From Flectobacillus roseus (GTDB taxonomy: Bacteria; Bacteroidota; Bacteroidia; Cytophagales; Spirosomataceae): a stretch of DNA of 64,000 nucleotides. Made by a program: the position numbers and the translations under genes. The stretch lies in assembly GCF_030056665.1 (NCBI RefSeq), contig NZ_JASHIG010000004.1; one strand, 5' to 3'. Of this stretch, positions 1 to 10,664 are shown piece by piece. Every line of letters begins with the position of its first letter. The stretch's first letter is position 1. A model generated the notes under the pieces. It made no database searches. It was not told the origin of the DNA and saw only the letters and a program-made list of their open reading frames with translations.

Positions 1-70
1 TGTTTTTACGTTAAGTTATGAATAATACGACCTAAACCAGAAGTCTTTCAACTAATAACTTAAGACTAAA

Positions 71-382
71 TTAGAATGTAATACCTTCGATTAAAACTTT
101 AGTCAAATCTTGACGGTGACCGTTTTGTTTTTGATAGCCTTTACGACGTTTCTTTTTGAAAACGATAACTTTTTCGCCACGAACGTGAGCCAAAATTTTA
201 CCTGATACAGTTGCACCTTCAACGATTGGAGCACCTACTTTAATATCTCCATCATTGTCAACAAGAAGAACCTTGTCGAAAACTAGTGCAGCGCCTTCCT
301 CACCCGCTAAACGATGCGTGTAAAGGTAACGGTCTTTCTCAACTTTAAATTGCTGACCAGCGATTTCTACGATTGCGTACAT
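71..382 (-). CDS. rplU: 50S ribosomal protein L21
   Basis: Structural protein of the large ribosomal subunit that contacts 23S rRNA and L20. The 103-residue length is normal for the family. The N-terminus (MYAIVEIAGQQFKV) and the basic segment near residue 75-90 (KKKRRKGYQKQNGHRQ) are diagnostic. In most bacteria rpmA (L27) follows rplU; here the 70 bases downstream before the window edge contain no start codon in a recognisable rpmA frame, so that gene would lie outside. A TTTC-N20-TAAATTTG promoter lies upstream and gives a leader of about 95 nt. Confidence 0.97.
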   Translation of the reverse strand: MYAIVEIAGQQFKVEKDRYLYTHRLAGEEGAALVFDKVLLVDNDGDIKVGAPIVEGATVSGKILAHVRGEKVIVFKKKRRKGYQKQNGHRQDLTKVLIEGITF

Positions 383-482
383 TGTATTGTATTTTTAAAC
401 TAACTAGCTATAATTCAAGCAAATGGATTTTCTGAAGCTAATTAGAGGGTTTGACAAATCCCATTTGCCCCTAAAAGGGACG
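383..482 (-). promoter_or_regulatory. rplU 5' leader, possible ribosomal-protein leader
   Basis: Transcribed leader inferred from the promoter at 483-514. On the minus strand it starts with an A/C/G-mixed section containing complementary CCC/GGG runs (TCCCTTTTAGGGG near 470-482, then GGGATTTG and CCCTCT), which can pair, followed by an A/T-rich stretch before the ATG. Autoregulatory leaders are known for L21 in Firmicutes; whether this is an equivalent is inference only. Confidence 0.3.
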
Positions 483-514
483 CAAATTTAACAAGAGATT
501 TTGAATTTGCGAAA
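483..514 (-). promoter_or_regulatory. Bacteroidota-type promoter for rplU
   Basis: Read on the minus strand: TTTC (-33 region, 511-514), 20 bases, then TAAATTTG (483-490), a perfect match to the TAnnTTTG -7 box of Bacteroidota housekeeping sigma factors. The -33 element differs from TTTG at one base. The rest of the 383-903 intergenic region (to the next gene at 904) shows only AT-rich sequence with no gene. Confidence 0.5.
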
Positions 515-903
515 TCTTATAACGACTTTTTTAGAAATATAATCAACTAACAATCAAAACCTTAGACTATCAGAGAGATGCACTGCCATTTTGCTATTTT
601 TTTTGCTGTTCTATTCATTAAAAAAATGACCATTTAGTAAATATTTTTCTTTTGACCGTACCATTTTAAACAATCCCACGTTTAAAGGTAAAATACTCAA
701 TCAAAAATGAACTAAGTCTTTTATTATTACGTATTTGCATTGTAATTAAAGCACAATTTACCTACTCTTTTTCACGCATGTAGCACTTCTCATATCCATT
801 CACAACCAGTCAGATTTTTCAATTCTGGTAATTATCTTGTAGTAATTATTTATTTGTCTGGCATTTTGTACTATTTTGTGCGCTCTTTAATACACTATCT
901 AAA

Positions 904-1551
904 ATGAAATCAGTCATTCATCATATCATCAAAAAAGCCCTTTTCGCCAAATATTTGTTCATTATCATTACTCTATTGGCGAATATAGGCACTATTAATG
1001 CCCAATCTGGTTATAACATCGGGCAAACCGTTAGCGATTTTCAACTAAAAAATATTGATGGTCGCATGTTATCCTTGAGCGACAATCGCAATGTAAAAGG
1101 ATATATTGTGGTGTTTACTTGTAATCACTGCCCATTCTCGAAGGCGTACGACTCAAGAGTTGTAGATTTGCACAACAAGTTTGCGTCAAAAGGATACCCA
1201 GTGATTGCTATTAATCCAAACGACCCAAATGCCTACGAAGAAGATTCATTTGCCAATATGCGCCTGACAGCTCCAAGTAAAGGTTTTACATTTCCGTATT
1301 TGCAAGATGAAACTCAAGAGGTAGCCAAAGCTTTTGGGGCAACCAGAACACCTTCGTGCTTCGTACTCAAAAAAGAAGGAGACAGATTTACGGTTCAATA
1401 TATAGGGGCGATCGACGACAATTCACAAGACGCCAGCGCGGTGAACAAAAAATTTGTAGAAGATGCTGTCAACAATCTGTTGAGCGGGCGACCAGTGATG
1501 GTAAATAATACCAAAGCTGTTGGTTGTGCTATTAAATGGAAGAGCTTCTAA
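904..1551 (+). CDS. secreted thioredoxin-like / peroxiredoxin-like protein
   Basis: Probable exported thiol-disulfide protein of the PRX_like1 / AhpC-TSA type. An N-terminal hydrophobic segment (about residues 15-33, ending in NAQS) looks like a signal peptide. The thioredoxin fold follows, with a CNHC redox motif at residues 73-76 (FTCNHCPFSKAYD), and the cis-Pro region TRTPSCFVL near residue 157. Length (215 aa) suits the family. It stands alone, followed by a strong terminator. The exact substrate cannot be told from sequence. Confidence 0.85.
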   Translation: MKSVIHHIIKKALFAKYLFIIITLLANIGTINAQSGYNIGQTVSDFQLKNIDGRMLSLSDNRNVKGYIVVFTCNHCPFSKAYDSRVVDLHNKFASKGYPVIAINPNDPNAYEEDSFANMRLTAPSKGFTFPYLQDETQEVAKAFGATRTPSCFVLKKEGDRFTVQYIGAIDDNSQDASAVNKKFVEDAVNNLLSGRPVMVNNTKAVGCAIKWKSF

Positions 1552-1563
1552 TACAGGAAATTA

Positions 1564-1610
1564 GATACAAAAAAGAGGACATTGCTTAGCGATGCCCTCT
1601 TTTTTGTATC
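1564..1610 (+). terminator. strong bidirectional hairpin terminator
   Basis: Arms GATACAAAAAAGAGG... (from 1564) and ...CCTCTTTTTTGTATC (to 1610) pair over 19 bp with one mismatch around a 9-base loop. A/T runs on both sides make it work in either direction. It ends the thioredoxin-like gene. Confidence 0.85.
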
Positions 1611-1678
1611 TAACCAACGAGAAAATGCATATTTTTTTGAGTTTTATTCCCACAAAACCCAAAAAGTCCTATTATACA

Positions 1679-1712
1679 TTGGGGATTTTATAAATAACTT
1701 TCACTAACTTTG
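1679..1712 (+). promoter_or_regulatory. Bacteroidota-type promoter for mazG
   Basis: TTG (1679-1681), 23 bases, then a perfect TAACTTTG -7 box (1705-1712). The implied start near 1718 gives a leader of about 28 nt before the mazG ATG. Confidence 0.55.
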
Positions 1713-1745
1713 TAGGCACAACAAACGTATTGGGAACAGGAAAGG

Positions 1746-2552
1746 ATGGAATTTGAAGCTTTACCCGAAAGAAGAAAAGAACAGTTGATGGCGTTTAACC
1801 GCCTCTTAACAATTATGGATGAGTTAAGAGAGCAATGTCCTTGGGACAAAAAACAAACTATTGATTCGTTGCGTCATTTGACGATTGAAGAAACCTACGA
1901 ACTTTCGGATGCCATTGTAGAAGGAGATATGCTCGAAATCAAAAAAGAAATCGGCGATATTATGCTTCACATGGTGTTTTATTCAAAAATTGCTTCTGAA
2001 ACCAATACTTTTGATATTGCTGATGTATTGAATGGTCTTTGTGAAAAACTGATTTTCCGTCATCCACATATTTATGGTGATGTCAAAGCAGAAACAGAAG
2101 AGCAAGTCAAACAGAATTGGGAAGCACTTAAGATGAAAGAAGGTAACAAGTCTGTATTAGCTGGTGTACCAAAATCGCTTCCAGCCTTAGTAAAGGCTAT
2201 GCGTATTCAAGAAAAGGCTCGTGGAGCTGGCTTCGACTGGGAAGAAAAAGAACAGGTTTGGGAGAAAGTCGAGGAAGAAATGCAAGAATTCAAAGCTGAA
2301 TTTAATGTAGTTGAAAAATCAGCCATCGATACCGAAAAGGCTGAAGCTGAATTTGGAGATTTATTGTTTTCTCTAGTCAATTACGCAAGATTTGTCAATA
2401 TCAATGTTGAATCAGCTTTAGAAAGAACTAATAAAAAGTTCATCAAGCGATTCCAACATATTGAATCAAGAGCAAAAGAACAAGGTAAAACCTTACAAGA
2501 TATGACCCTAGCCGAAATGGATGTGTATTGGGAAGAGGCAAAAAGGCTGTAA
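1746..2552 (+). CDS. mazG: nucleoside triphosphate pyrophosphohydrolase MazG
   Basis: Hydrolyses (d)NTPs to NMP and PPi, cleaning the nucleotide pool. Two MazG domains are visible: the first (about residues 15-125) with LREQCPWDKKQT and the metal-binding EETYEL motif, the second (about 165-260) with EEEMQEFKAE and EFGDLLFSLVNYARF. The 268-aa length is that of the E. coli-type tandem-domain enzyme. Transcribed alone from its own promoter. ATG 1746 is supported by the promoter position. Confidence 0.95.
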   Translation: MEFEALPERRKEQLMAFNRLLTIMDELREQCPWDKKQTIDSLRHLTIEETYELSDAIVEGDMLEIKKEIGDIMLHMVFYSKIASETNTFDIADVLNGLCEKLIFRHPHIYGDVKAETEEQVKQNWEALKMKEGNKSVLAGVPKSLPALVKAMRIQEKARGAGFDWEEKEQVWEKVEEEMQEFKAEFNVVEKSAIDTEKAEAEFGDLLFSLVNYARFVNINVESALERTNKKFIKRFQHIESRAKEQGKTLQDMTLAEMDVYWEEAKRL

Positions 2553-2609
2553 TTGAACGAACAACGTTCAAGTCGAAGATTCAAAATTTAATTTTGAGAG
2601 TGAAACCAG

Positions 2610-2645
2610 AAACCCGTTAGCTTGTAGCCTTCGGGTTTTTATTTT
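2610..2645 (+). terminator. hairpin terminator between mazG and fucosidase gene
   Basis: AAACCCG (2610-2616) pairs with CGGGTTT (2632-2638) and is followed by a T-rich tail. It sits between convergent genes; the stem is short, so confidence is moderate. Confidence 0.55.
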
Positions 2646-4049
2646 TTATAATGCACCCGAAATCTTAAAGACCCAAGCATATTCACTTGGATTGACATCA
2701 GGCGTGAGCACAGGAGGCGTTATGGTCAGCGTATTTCCTTTTTTCTGAACTTTAATAGCTCCGTTGTATCCCAACATACTTACTGTACCACCCGAAACAC
2801 CTTCGATAGTAACAGGTGTATTTTTCCATTGAGTTAATAGCACATATAAATCTTTATTTTTCTTGGTAAAGAAAACCTTAGTTTCTGGAGTAACCTTGGG
2901 TGATTTTTCCCATTTACGAGTACCATAAATAGCATCTCCGTTAATTTTCAACCATTTTCCCATATCTGCCAAACGCTGTTGCATAATCACAGGAATACGT
3001 CCATCGGCTGTTGGACCCACATTTAGCAACAAGTTTCCTCCACGAGCTACTTTATCTATCAGAATATCTATTAACTGCTTTGACGAGGAATAATCTTCTA
3101 AATTTTCATTTCTATTATAGCCAAAAGAAGAGCCAATACCTCTACACTCTTCCCAAGGATGGGCTATTTCCATACTGCTTGAATTAGCATAGTGTACCAA
3201 GTCATATTCGGTAGTATAAATTCCTCCGTGTTTGCTACGTGTTTCTTTTCCCCAACGGTCATTTACTACCACCTCTACTTTTGAAGGAGAGTCGTTATAG
3301 AGCCATGCCAAAAACTCAGTACTTTTCCATTTTTCTGAAGGATGATCCCATTCGCCATCAGTCCACAAAATATCTGGCGTATAGCGTGTCACCAAATCCT
3401 TCATTTGCGGAATCATGTGAGCAGTAACATAAGTATCCACATCCTTTTTGTATAAAGGGTTAAACCATTCGTACAAAGAATAATAAAAACCCATGCGCAA
3501 GCCTTTGCCTTTTACAGCCTTGGTCAAATCACCTGCAATATCACGATGCGGATTCAAATCAACAGCATTCCAGTTCCAAGCCTGAGCGCTTGGCCAAAGC
3601 GTATATCCTTCGTGGTGCTTGGAAGTGAGCACGACATATTTGGCGCCTGCATTTTCAAAAATATTTGCCCAATCACTAGGGTCATACATTTCGCAAGTAA
3701 ACCCTTTAGCAAAATCTTGATACTTAAAATCTTTACCAAAAGCTTTTTCATGAAAGGCTAGGGTAGAAGCATACCCAGGTCTTTTGGAATTAGTTAAGGT
3801 TTGCCAATACCATTCTGAGTATCGGTCGTAGATGCCGACATTATTTTTGGCGGTTGGTCCCCAAGCAGGCACAGAGAATAATCCCCAGTGAATAAAGATC
3901 CCGAATTTGGCATCTTCAAACCAGTTGGGAATAGGACGCGAGTCTATAGATGCCCAATCGGCTTGGTATTGTTGAGCACTCGATGTGGATAAACCAAGAA
4001 GTCCTCCACAAAGCACTGTTAAACAAGTTTTTAAAAAATTTCTTTTCAT
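2646..4049 (-). CDS. alpha-L-fucosidase, GH29 family (paralogue 1)
   Basis: Exported glycoside hydrolase that removes alpha-L-fucose from glycans. Signal peptide at residues 1-26 (cleavage after SSA-Q). The GH29 barrel starts at FGIFIHWG (about 49-56), carries KHHEG at 144-148, and has the retaining nucleophile Asp in ILWTDGEWDHP (D231). The C-terminal 70 residues look like a small beta-sandwich. 467 aa is normal. It stands alone, with no SusC/SusD pair nearby. A second GH29 gene is at 24133-25464, only distantly similar. Confidence 0.93.
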   Translation of the reverse strand: MKRNFLKTCLTVLCGGLLGLSTSSAQQYQADWASIDSRPIPNWFEDAKFGIFIHWGLFSVPAWGPTAKNNVGIYDRYSEWYWQTLTNSKRPGYASTLAFHEKAFGKDFKYQDFAKGFTCEMYDPSDWANIFENAGAKYVVLTSKHHEGYTLWPSAQAWNWNAVDLNPHRDIAGDLTKAVKGKGLRMGFYYSLYEWFNPLYKKDVDTYVTAHMIPQMKDLVTRYTPDILWTDGEWDHPSEKWKSTEFLAWLYNDSPSKVEVVVNDRWGKETRSKHGGIYTTEYDLVHYANSSSMEIAHPWEECRGIGSSFGYNRNENLEDYSSSKQLIDILIDKVARGGNLLLNVGPTADGRIPVIMQQRLADMGKWLKINGDAIYGTRKWEKSPKVTPETKVFFTKKNKDLYVLLTQWKNTPVTIEGVSGGTVSMLGYNGAIKVQKKGNTLTITPPVLTPDVNPSEYAWVFKISGAL

Positions 4050-4263
4050 AGTATAAGGGAATTGGTTTTATTCAGAAAAGTACAAAATACCCATTAATAC
4101 TCTGTTGGGTTTTGAGAGATAGGTGTATTAAATATTTGGGATTACAAGTCCGAAACCAAAGCGTTTTCTTTAGGGTTATTATTGAATGGGCACTATATTT
4201 TAGGAGATTCGATTGGCTCATTATTAGATTACACTTAATTTTATAAACAAAAAATCAAGCGGA

Positions 4264-6291
<2,028 letters not shown>

Positions 6292-6393
6292 ATGGAGTGC
6301 GGAGTTTTGAGTTTTCTTTTGTCCTTACCTAAAAAACTCTCTATTGACGGACTATATCATCTGGAAGTAAATTTTCATATAAAAAAACACCCC

Positions 6394-6738
6394 ATGTACA
6401 AAGTTTACGGAATACCGAATTGTGATACGGTAAAAAAAGCCCTTACTTGGCTTAAGGAACATGATATTCCTTTTGAATTCCATAATTTCAAAAAAGAAGG
6501 AATTTCACAGGAAAAATTAGAGGCTTGGTTAGAAAAATATCCTTGGGAAACGCTTGTGAATAAAGCAGGAACAACTTGGAAAAAACTAGACGAAAGTCAA
6601 AAAGCAACAGATACTGCTTCGGCAATCCAATTGATGATGGAACAAACCTCTGTAATCAAGCGTCCTGTTTTGGAAAAAGAGGAGATTATTTCGTTAGGTT
6701 TCAAACCTGAATTATATGAAGGTATCTTTCAATCATAA
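6394..6738 (+). CDS. ArsC/Spx-family thioredoxin-fold protein (YffB-like)
   Basis: Small reductase-like protein of the arsenate reductase/Spx superfamily, 114 aa. The N-terminal MYKVYGIPNCDTVKKA carries the single conserved Cys (C10) in CDTV rather than CxxC, and the C-terminal KRPVLE motif is present. I chose ATG 6394 over the in-frame ATG at 6292: the extra 34 residues upstream do not belong to the family and coincide with an intergenic repeat-like string (GAGTGCGGAGTTTTGAG). Role is unknown; Spx regulation and arsenate reduction are both possible but unproven. Confidence 0.85.
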   Translation: MYKVYGIPNCDTVKKALTWLKEHDIPFEFHNFKKEGISQEKLEAWLEKYPWETLVNKAGTTWKKLDESQKATDTASAIQLMMEQTSVIKRPVLEKEEIISLGFKPELYEGIFQS

Positions 6739-6762
6739 AACGATTTGTTGAGAAGAAAATAA

Positions 6763-6806
6763 AAAAGCCCCAATAGCTTTACTCACGTAAAACTATTGGG
6801 GCTTTT
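6763..6806 (+). terminator. strong bidirectional hairpin terminator
   Basis: AAAAGCCCCAATAG and CTATTGGGGCTTTT are perfectly complementary over 14 bp with a 16-base loop. It separates the convergent ArsC-like gene and pdhA and can stop both. Confidence 0.9.
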
Positions 6807-6820
6807 ATCATACAAGATGA

Positions 6821-7828
6821 TTATTCCACTGGGAATGGATATTCGTCTACATACACATCTTTGTATGCTTCAGAAGCATCTGGCCAAGGAGACTCTTCTG
6901 CAAATTTAACAGACTCTTCAACTCTTGCCTTGATTTTAGCATCGATAGCCGCTAAATCTTCTTCTGTAGCAAATTCGTTTTCTAAGATGGCTTGTCTAAC
7001 TTGCTCGATTGGGTCACGCATTTTGTATGCCTCAACTTCCTCTTTAGTACGGTACTTCTGAGGGTCAGACATAGAGTGACCTCTATAACGGTAAGTTTTG
7101 AATTCTAAGAATGTTGGTCCTTCACCTGCACGAGCACGCTCAGCTGCACGAGAAACTGCCTCATGAACTGCTTCTACGCTCATCGCATCAACTGGCTCAG
7201 ATGGCATATCATATGCCTCTCCAATTGTGTAAAGATCTGTAACGTTTGACGTACGAGTAACTGAAGTACCCATTGCGTATCCGTTGTTTTCAACAACAAA
7301 AATCGCTGGCAACTTCCAAGTCATAGCCATGTTGAAGGCTTCGTGCAAAGCACCCTGACGAACTGCACCGTCACCGAAATAACAGATACAAACGTTTCCA
7401 GTTTTGTTATATTTTTCAGCAAATGCCAAACCCGCTCCAAGAGGAATTTGAGCACCTACGATACCATGACCACCTACAAAACCCACTGATTTATCGAAAA
7501 TGTGCATTGATCCACCTTTACCTTTCGAAATACCAGTAGCTTTTCCAAACATTTCCGCCATGATAGTGTTAGGGTCTGAACCTAATGCCAATGGAATACC
7601 GTGATCACGGTAAGCTGTTATATATTTGTCGCCTTTACGAAGTGCCGACGCTGCTCCTGAAGAACAAGCCTCTTGTCCGATGTAAAGGTGGCAAAAACCA
7701 CGAATCTTTTGTTGACCATACAATTGACCAGTACGTTCTTCAAATTTACGTTGAAGCATCATTGACTCGTACCATTCCATGTAGGTCTCTTTCGAGTATT
7801 TTACTTTGTTTTCAGCTTTCTTTGCCAT
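6821..7828 (-). CDS. pdhA: pyruvate dehydrogenase E1 component, alpha subunit
   Basis: Thiamine-diphosphate subunit that decarboxylates pyruvate in the pyruvate dehydrogenase complex, feeding acetyl-CoA to the TCA cycle. The ThDP motif runs from GDG (152-154) to NN (181-182); the phosphorylation-loop-like YRGHSMSDP segment follows near residue 248. 335 aa is typical for a split E1 alpha. The E1 beta gene is not adjacent: downstream is a terminator and a convergent gene. The gene is preceded by a long structured leader. Confidence 0.95.
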   Translation of the reverse strand: MAKKAENKVKYSKETYMEWYESMMLQRKFEERTGQLYGQQKIRGFCHLYIGQEACSSGAASALRKGDKYITAYRDHGIPLALGSDPNTIMAEMFGKATGISKGKGGSMHIFDKSVGFVGGHGIVGAQIPLGAGLAFAEKYNKTGNVCICYFGDGAVRQGALHEAFNMAMTWKLPAIFVVENNGYAMGTSVTRTSNVTDLYTIGEAYDMPSEPVDAMSVEAVHEAVSRAAERARAGEGPTFLEFKTYRYRGHSMSDPQKYRTKEEVEAYKMRDPIEQVRQAILENEFATEEDLAAIDAKIKARVEESVKFAEESPWPDASEAYKDVYVDEYPFPVE

Positions 7829-7988
7829 TTTTCAAAATGAGTGAATGAGTGATTAACTTGCGTTGAATCTTACGATTAAGTAAATGAGGGAATAAAATAA
7901 ACGTCTTATTCGCTCTTGCTCACCTGGAACTGCTATCCCATTGTGGGCCACATAGGATTTTGTAATCCCCCGAAACAGGCGTTAATTT
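7829..7988 (-). promoter_or_regulatory. structured 5' leader of pdhA, class unknown
   Basis: About 160 nt lie between the inferred start and the pdhA ATG. On the minus strand the first 80 nt are GC-richer than the surroundings and contain a GGATT-ACA-AATCC hairpin, a TGTGGCCCACA palindrome, and CCTG/CAGG arms that could close the whole block. The remaining part is A/T-rich. I do not recognise it as a known riboswitch, SRP RNA or 6S RNA. Confidence 0.4.
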
Positions 7989-7994
7989 GCAATG

Positions 7995-8026
7995 CGAAAT
8001 TAGTACAAAACCAAGAACCGACCAAA
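7995..8026 (-). promoter_or_regulatory. promoter for pdhA
   Basis: On the minus strand TTTG (8023-8026), 20 bases, then TAATTTCG (7995-8002), one mismatch from TAnnTTTG. Spacing is ideal for the Bacteroidota consensus. Confidence 0.5.
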
Positions 8027-8238
8027 AAAATATCACAATAGACTCTTGATTATTAGTTATAAACAACTTTATTAGCTATTTACCTGACAGGTATCAGAAC
8101 TAAAGTACAAATCTAAACAGCTTTGCATTGGATATTGTTCAGCGTTCGGCACGATATCATTTCGCCTCAAGCAATATGTCTTTGGCATTTTGCTCGTTTT
8201 ATAAAGTCAATTACCTAAGCTTTCTTACTCATCCAAAT

Positions 8239-9333
8239 ATGTATTTACAACGTATCAGTCTCACAAACTTCAAAAGCTACGACTTTGGCGATTTTAAGTT
8301 TTCTCATCGTGTAAACTGTATTGTGGGTGAAAATGGTAGTGGTAAAACCAATTTGCTTGATGCTATTTATTTTTTGGCGTTAACCAAAAGTTCAGTTAGC
8401 ACACAAGATGTCTTGTGCGTTACTCACGAAGCTGATTTTATGATGATTGATGGGCTATTTGTTGGTGGAGAAAAAGGGGATGTGCAAATAACCTGTTCTT
8501 TTCAAAAAGGTCAAAAAAAGGCCGTGCTCCACGATAAAAAACCTTATGAGAAAATTTCAGAACATATAGGACTCTATCCTGTCGTGTTGATTTCACCCAA
8601 TGATACCGATATCGTAAGAGATGGGAGTGAGGAAAGAAGAAAGTTTTTTGATGGTGTTATCTCTCAAATCGATCGTGAGTATCTTGAAACGCTTATTAAA
8701 TACAATAAGGTTTTATTACAAAGAAATGCTTTGCTAAAACAGTTTGCAGAAAAAAACTATTTTGATGCTGATTTATTAGATATCTACTCTGAACCAATTA
8801 TCGAATGTGGAATTGAGTTACAGAAAAAAAGAGCAGTGTTTTTGTCGAAATTTACCCCAATCTTCCAAAAACATTATGCTAATCTTTCAGAAAGTAGGGA
8901 GGAAGTACGACTCGTTTATGAAACCGACGTAGACGCTGACACTTTCAGAAATGATTTTACCAAAAATCGTCAACGAGATTTGGCGGCACAAAGAACAACC
9001 TTAGGGATTCATAAAGATGACTTTTCTTTCGAAATCAATGCTTTCCCACTCAAAAAATACGGTTCGCAAGGTCAACAAAAATCTTATGTAATTGCGCTTA
9101 AATTAGCCCAATTTGAGCTTTTGGCACTTGAAAAGGGATTTCAACCGATATTATTACTCGATGATATTTTTGACAAGCTTGATGACAGACGTATTCAGCA
9201 GTTGATTAATATGATGGTAGATGGGACTTTTCAGCAAGTTTTTTTGACAGATGCCAGACCTGAAAGAACACAACAGCTATTAAGCCATTTGACTGTAGAA
9301 GTACGTTATTTTGATGTAACTCAGGGAAAATAA
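8239..9333 (+). CDS. recF: DNA replication and repair protein RecF
   Basis: SMC-like ATPase that helps load RecA at single-strand gaps, working with RecO and RecR. Walker A GENGSGKT at residues 30-37, ABC signature region GSQGQQKS, and Walker B ILLLDDIFDKLD from residue 304. I start at ATG 8239 (MYLQRISLTNF), giving 364 aa, the family length; the in-frame start at 8128 would add 37 unrelated residues. It is not next to dnaA/dnaN as in many other phyla. The stop codon lies inside the terminator hairpin. Confidence 0.95.
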   Translation: MYLQRISLTNFKSYDFGDFKFSHRVNCIVGENGSGKTNLLDAIYFLALTKSSVSTQDVLCVTHEADFMMIDGLFVGGEKGDVQITCSFQKGQKKAVLHDKKPYEKISEHIGLYPVVLISPNDTDIVRDGSEERRKFFDGVISQIDREYLETLIKYNKVLLQRNALLKQFAEKNYFDADLLDIYSEPIIECGIELQKKRAVFLSKFTPIFQKHYANLSESREEVRLVYETDVDADTFRNDFTKNRQRDLAAQRTTLGIHKDDFSFEINAFPLKKYGSQGQQKSYVIALKLAQFELLALEKGFQPILLLDDIFDKLDDRRIQQLINMMVDGTFQQVFLTDARPERTQQLLSHLTVEVRYFDVTQGK

Positions 9334-9407
9334 AAAAGCTGTATACTTTGAGTAAGATATACCTCCGAGCTTATATCTTGTCTCATGTCGCATACAGCTT
9401 TTTTATT
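9329..9407 (+). terminator. branched bidirectional terminator downstream of recF
   Basis: Outer arms AATAAAAAAGCTGTATAC (9329-9346) and GCATACAGCTTTTTTATT (9390-9407) pair almost perfectly. Inside, AAGATATA (9352-9359) and TATATCTT form a second perfect 8-bp stem. The left outer arm includes the recF stop codon. It also lies just beyond the convergent DUF4097 gene. Confidence 0.85.
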
Positions 9408-9431
9408 AGCAATATATATTTTGAGCGTTTA

Positions 9432-10664
9432 CTATTTCTCCAAAAACTTCACACCACCATAATTTGAGTGAATGACAATTTTGGTTCCTGTACCTTTGCC
9501 GATTTTACCTTTATAATTCTTTTGAGGAATGAATCCCATTCGTTTTTGAGAATTTTCATCATCTGGATTTACCGTAAGCGTACACTTATCTGATGGATAT
9601 TTGAAATTGGCATAGTTCACCGTAACATCAAAGTCAGCATTGCAGTCTGAAGTCACAGGTAATTTTACAGTCGTATAATTACATTTCAAATCTAGGGACT
9701 TCAACGAATTTGGTAATTCACGAAGCTCTAATCCATCTGAATAGCTAATATAAATTTTGCCATTTTCTTTAATCGTGCCGATTTTTCCGTTAGAATACTG
9801 AAGATTTCCCTCAATGGTATTGACTTGATCCAGAACCACAGAGCCAAACATATTGGCAAGTTTGATAATATTAGCTTTATCAATATTCAATTTAGAATAA
9901 GAAATTTTCAACTCTGCTTCGTCTAATTGCTTGATATTAGCTTTTCCATACTGAACATTGATATTTTTTTCATTGCCAGAAAGTCGGTCACTTACAAAGT
10001 TTCCATAAGAAGTAACGATTGACAAAGGAGCTGAAAATTCTGGAACATTCGTATTACCATATCTATTCGACACCATCAGTGGATTATTCTTTGGCATATA
10101 TACCTGATAGTTGACTTCTACGCCTTGCTTCTCATTGTCAGAGTCTTTGCTGCTGCTTTTAAAAGATAACTTATCCCACCAATCTCCATTATTTTCAGAG
10201 GTTATATTGGTTCGTAAGGTAATTTTGTTTTTTACACGAACTTCTGCAATATCTACTCCATCTACATACGCCTGAGCTTTTTCTTCGGTACTGCCGTGTC
10301 CTACAATATTGATTTCTATTTTTATTTCATTACGATTCCATAACTCAACATTTACGTGACCGTGCTGATTATTAATTTGTAACAAATCCTTCGGTTCAAC
10401 AGAATATACCTTGGTAATCAACTTCTTTTTTTCGACCAAAGCTACAGATTCTCCTTTTTCGACTGAGGCTGCCTCCTGGCAACTAACTGTTGTATTGTTA
10501 TTAGAATTAACAGTTACGGTAATAGTTCTACTATTTTTATTGCTGGCATATACATTGCCATTAGCAGAGGCCGTAACTCGCATTTGCTGTGCCATACTCG
10601 GGGATATAATCAACACCCCGTACATGACAACCACTACCTTAAATAGTTTGCATATTTTTTCCAT
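9432..10664 (-). CDS. secreted DUF4097-like putative adhesin, third gene of ECF operon
   Basis: Exported protein of unknown function with a signal peptide (residues 1-25, SMAQQ). After a spacer rich in Asn and Val, repeated short beta strands (for example LQINNQHGHVNVELWNRNEIKIE, then VSNRYGNTNVPEF, VTSYGNFVSDRL) suggest a right-handed beta-helix as in DUF4097 putative adhesins. The start overlaps the anti-sigma gene by 26 bp, so translation is coupled. Families like this commonly follow sigma/anti-sigma pairs in Bacteroidota and may be the regulon's envelope output or a sensor; that is inference. Confidence 0.75.
   Translation of the reverse strand: MEKICKLFKVVVVMYGVLIISPSMAQQMRVTASANGNVYASNKNSRTITVTVNSNNNTTVSCQEAASVEKGESVALVEKKKLITKVYSVEPKDLLQINNQHGHVNVELWNRNEIKIEINIVGHGSTEEKAQAYVDGVDIAEVRVKNKITLRTNITSENNGDWWDKLSFKSSSKDSDNEKQGVEVNYQVYMPKNNPLMVSNRYGNTNVPEFSAPLSIVTSYGNFVSDRLSGNEKNINVQYGKANIKQLDEAELKISYSKLNIDKANIIKLANMFGSVVLDQVNTIEGNLQYSNGKIGTIKENGKIYISYSDGLELRELPNSLKSLDLKCNYTTVKLPVTSDCNADFDVTVNYANFKYPSDKCTLTVNPDDENSQKRMGFIPQKNYKGKIGKGTGTKIVIHSNYGGVKFLEK

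Noticed and set aside
1..70. start of rpmA downstream of rplU
   Set aside because: No suitable start codon or L27 residues are present in the 70 bases available.
7829..7988. pdhA leader as SRP RNA, 6S RNA or tRNA
   Set aside because: It lacks the GGAAG tetraloop context of SRP RNA, a tRNA cloverleaf with a T-loop, and any 6S-like long open helix that I could trace.
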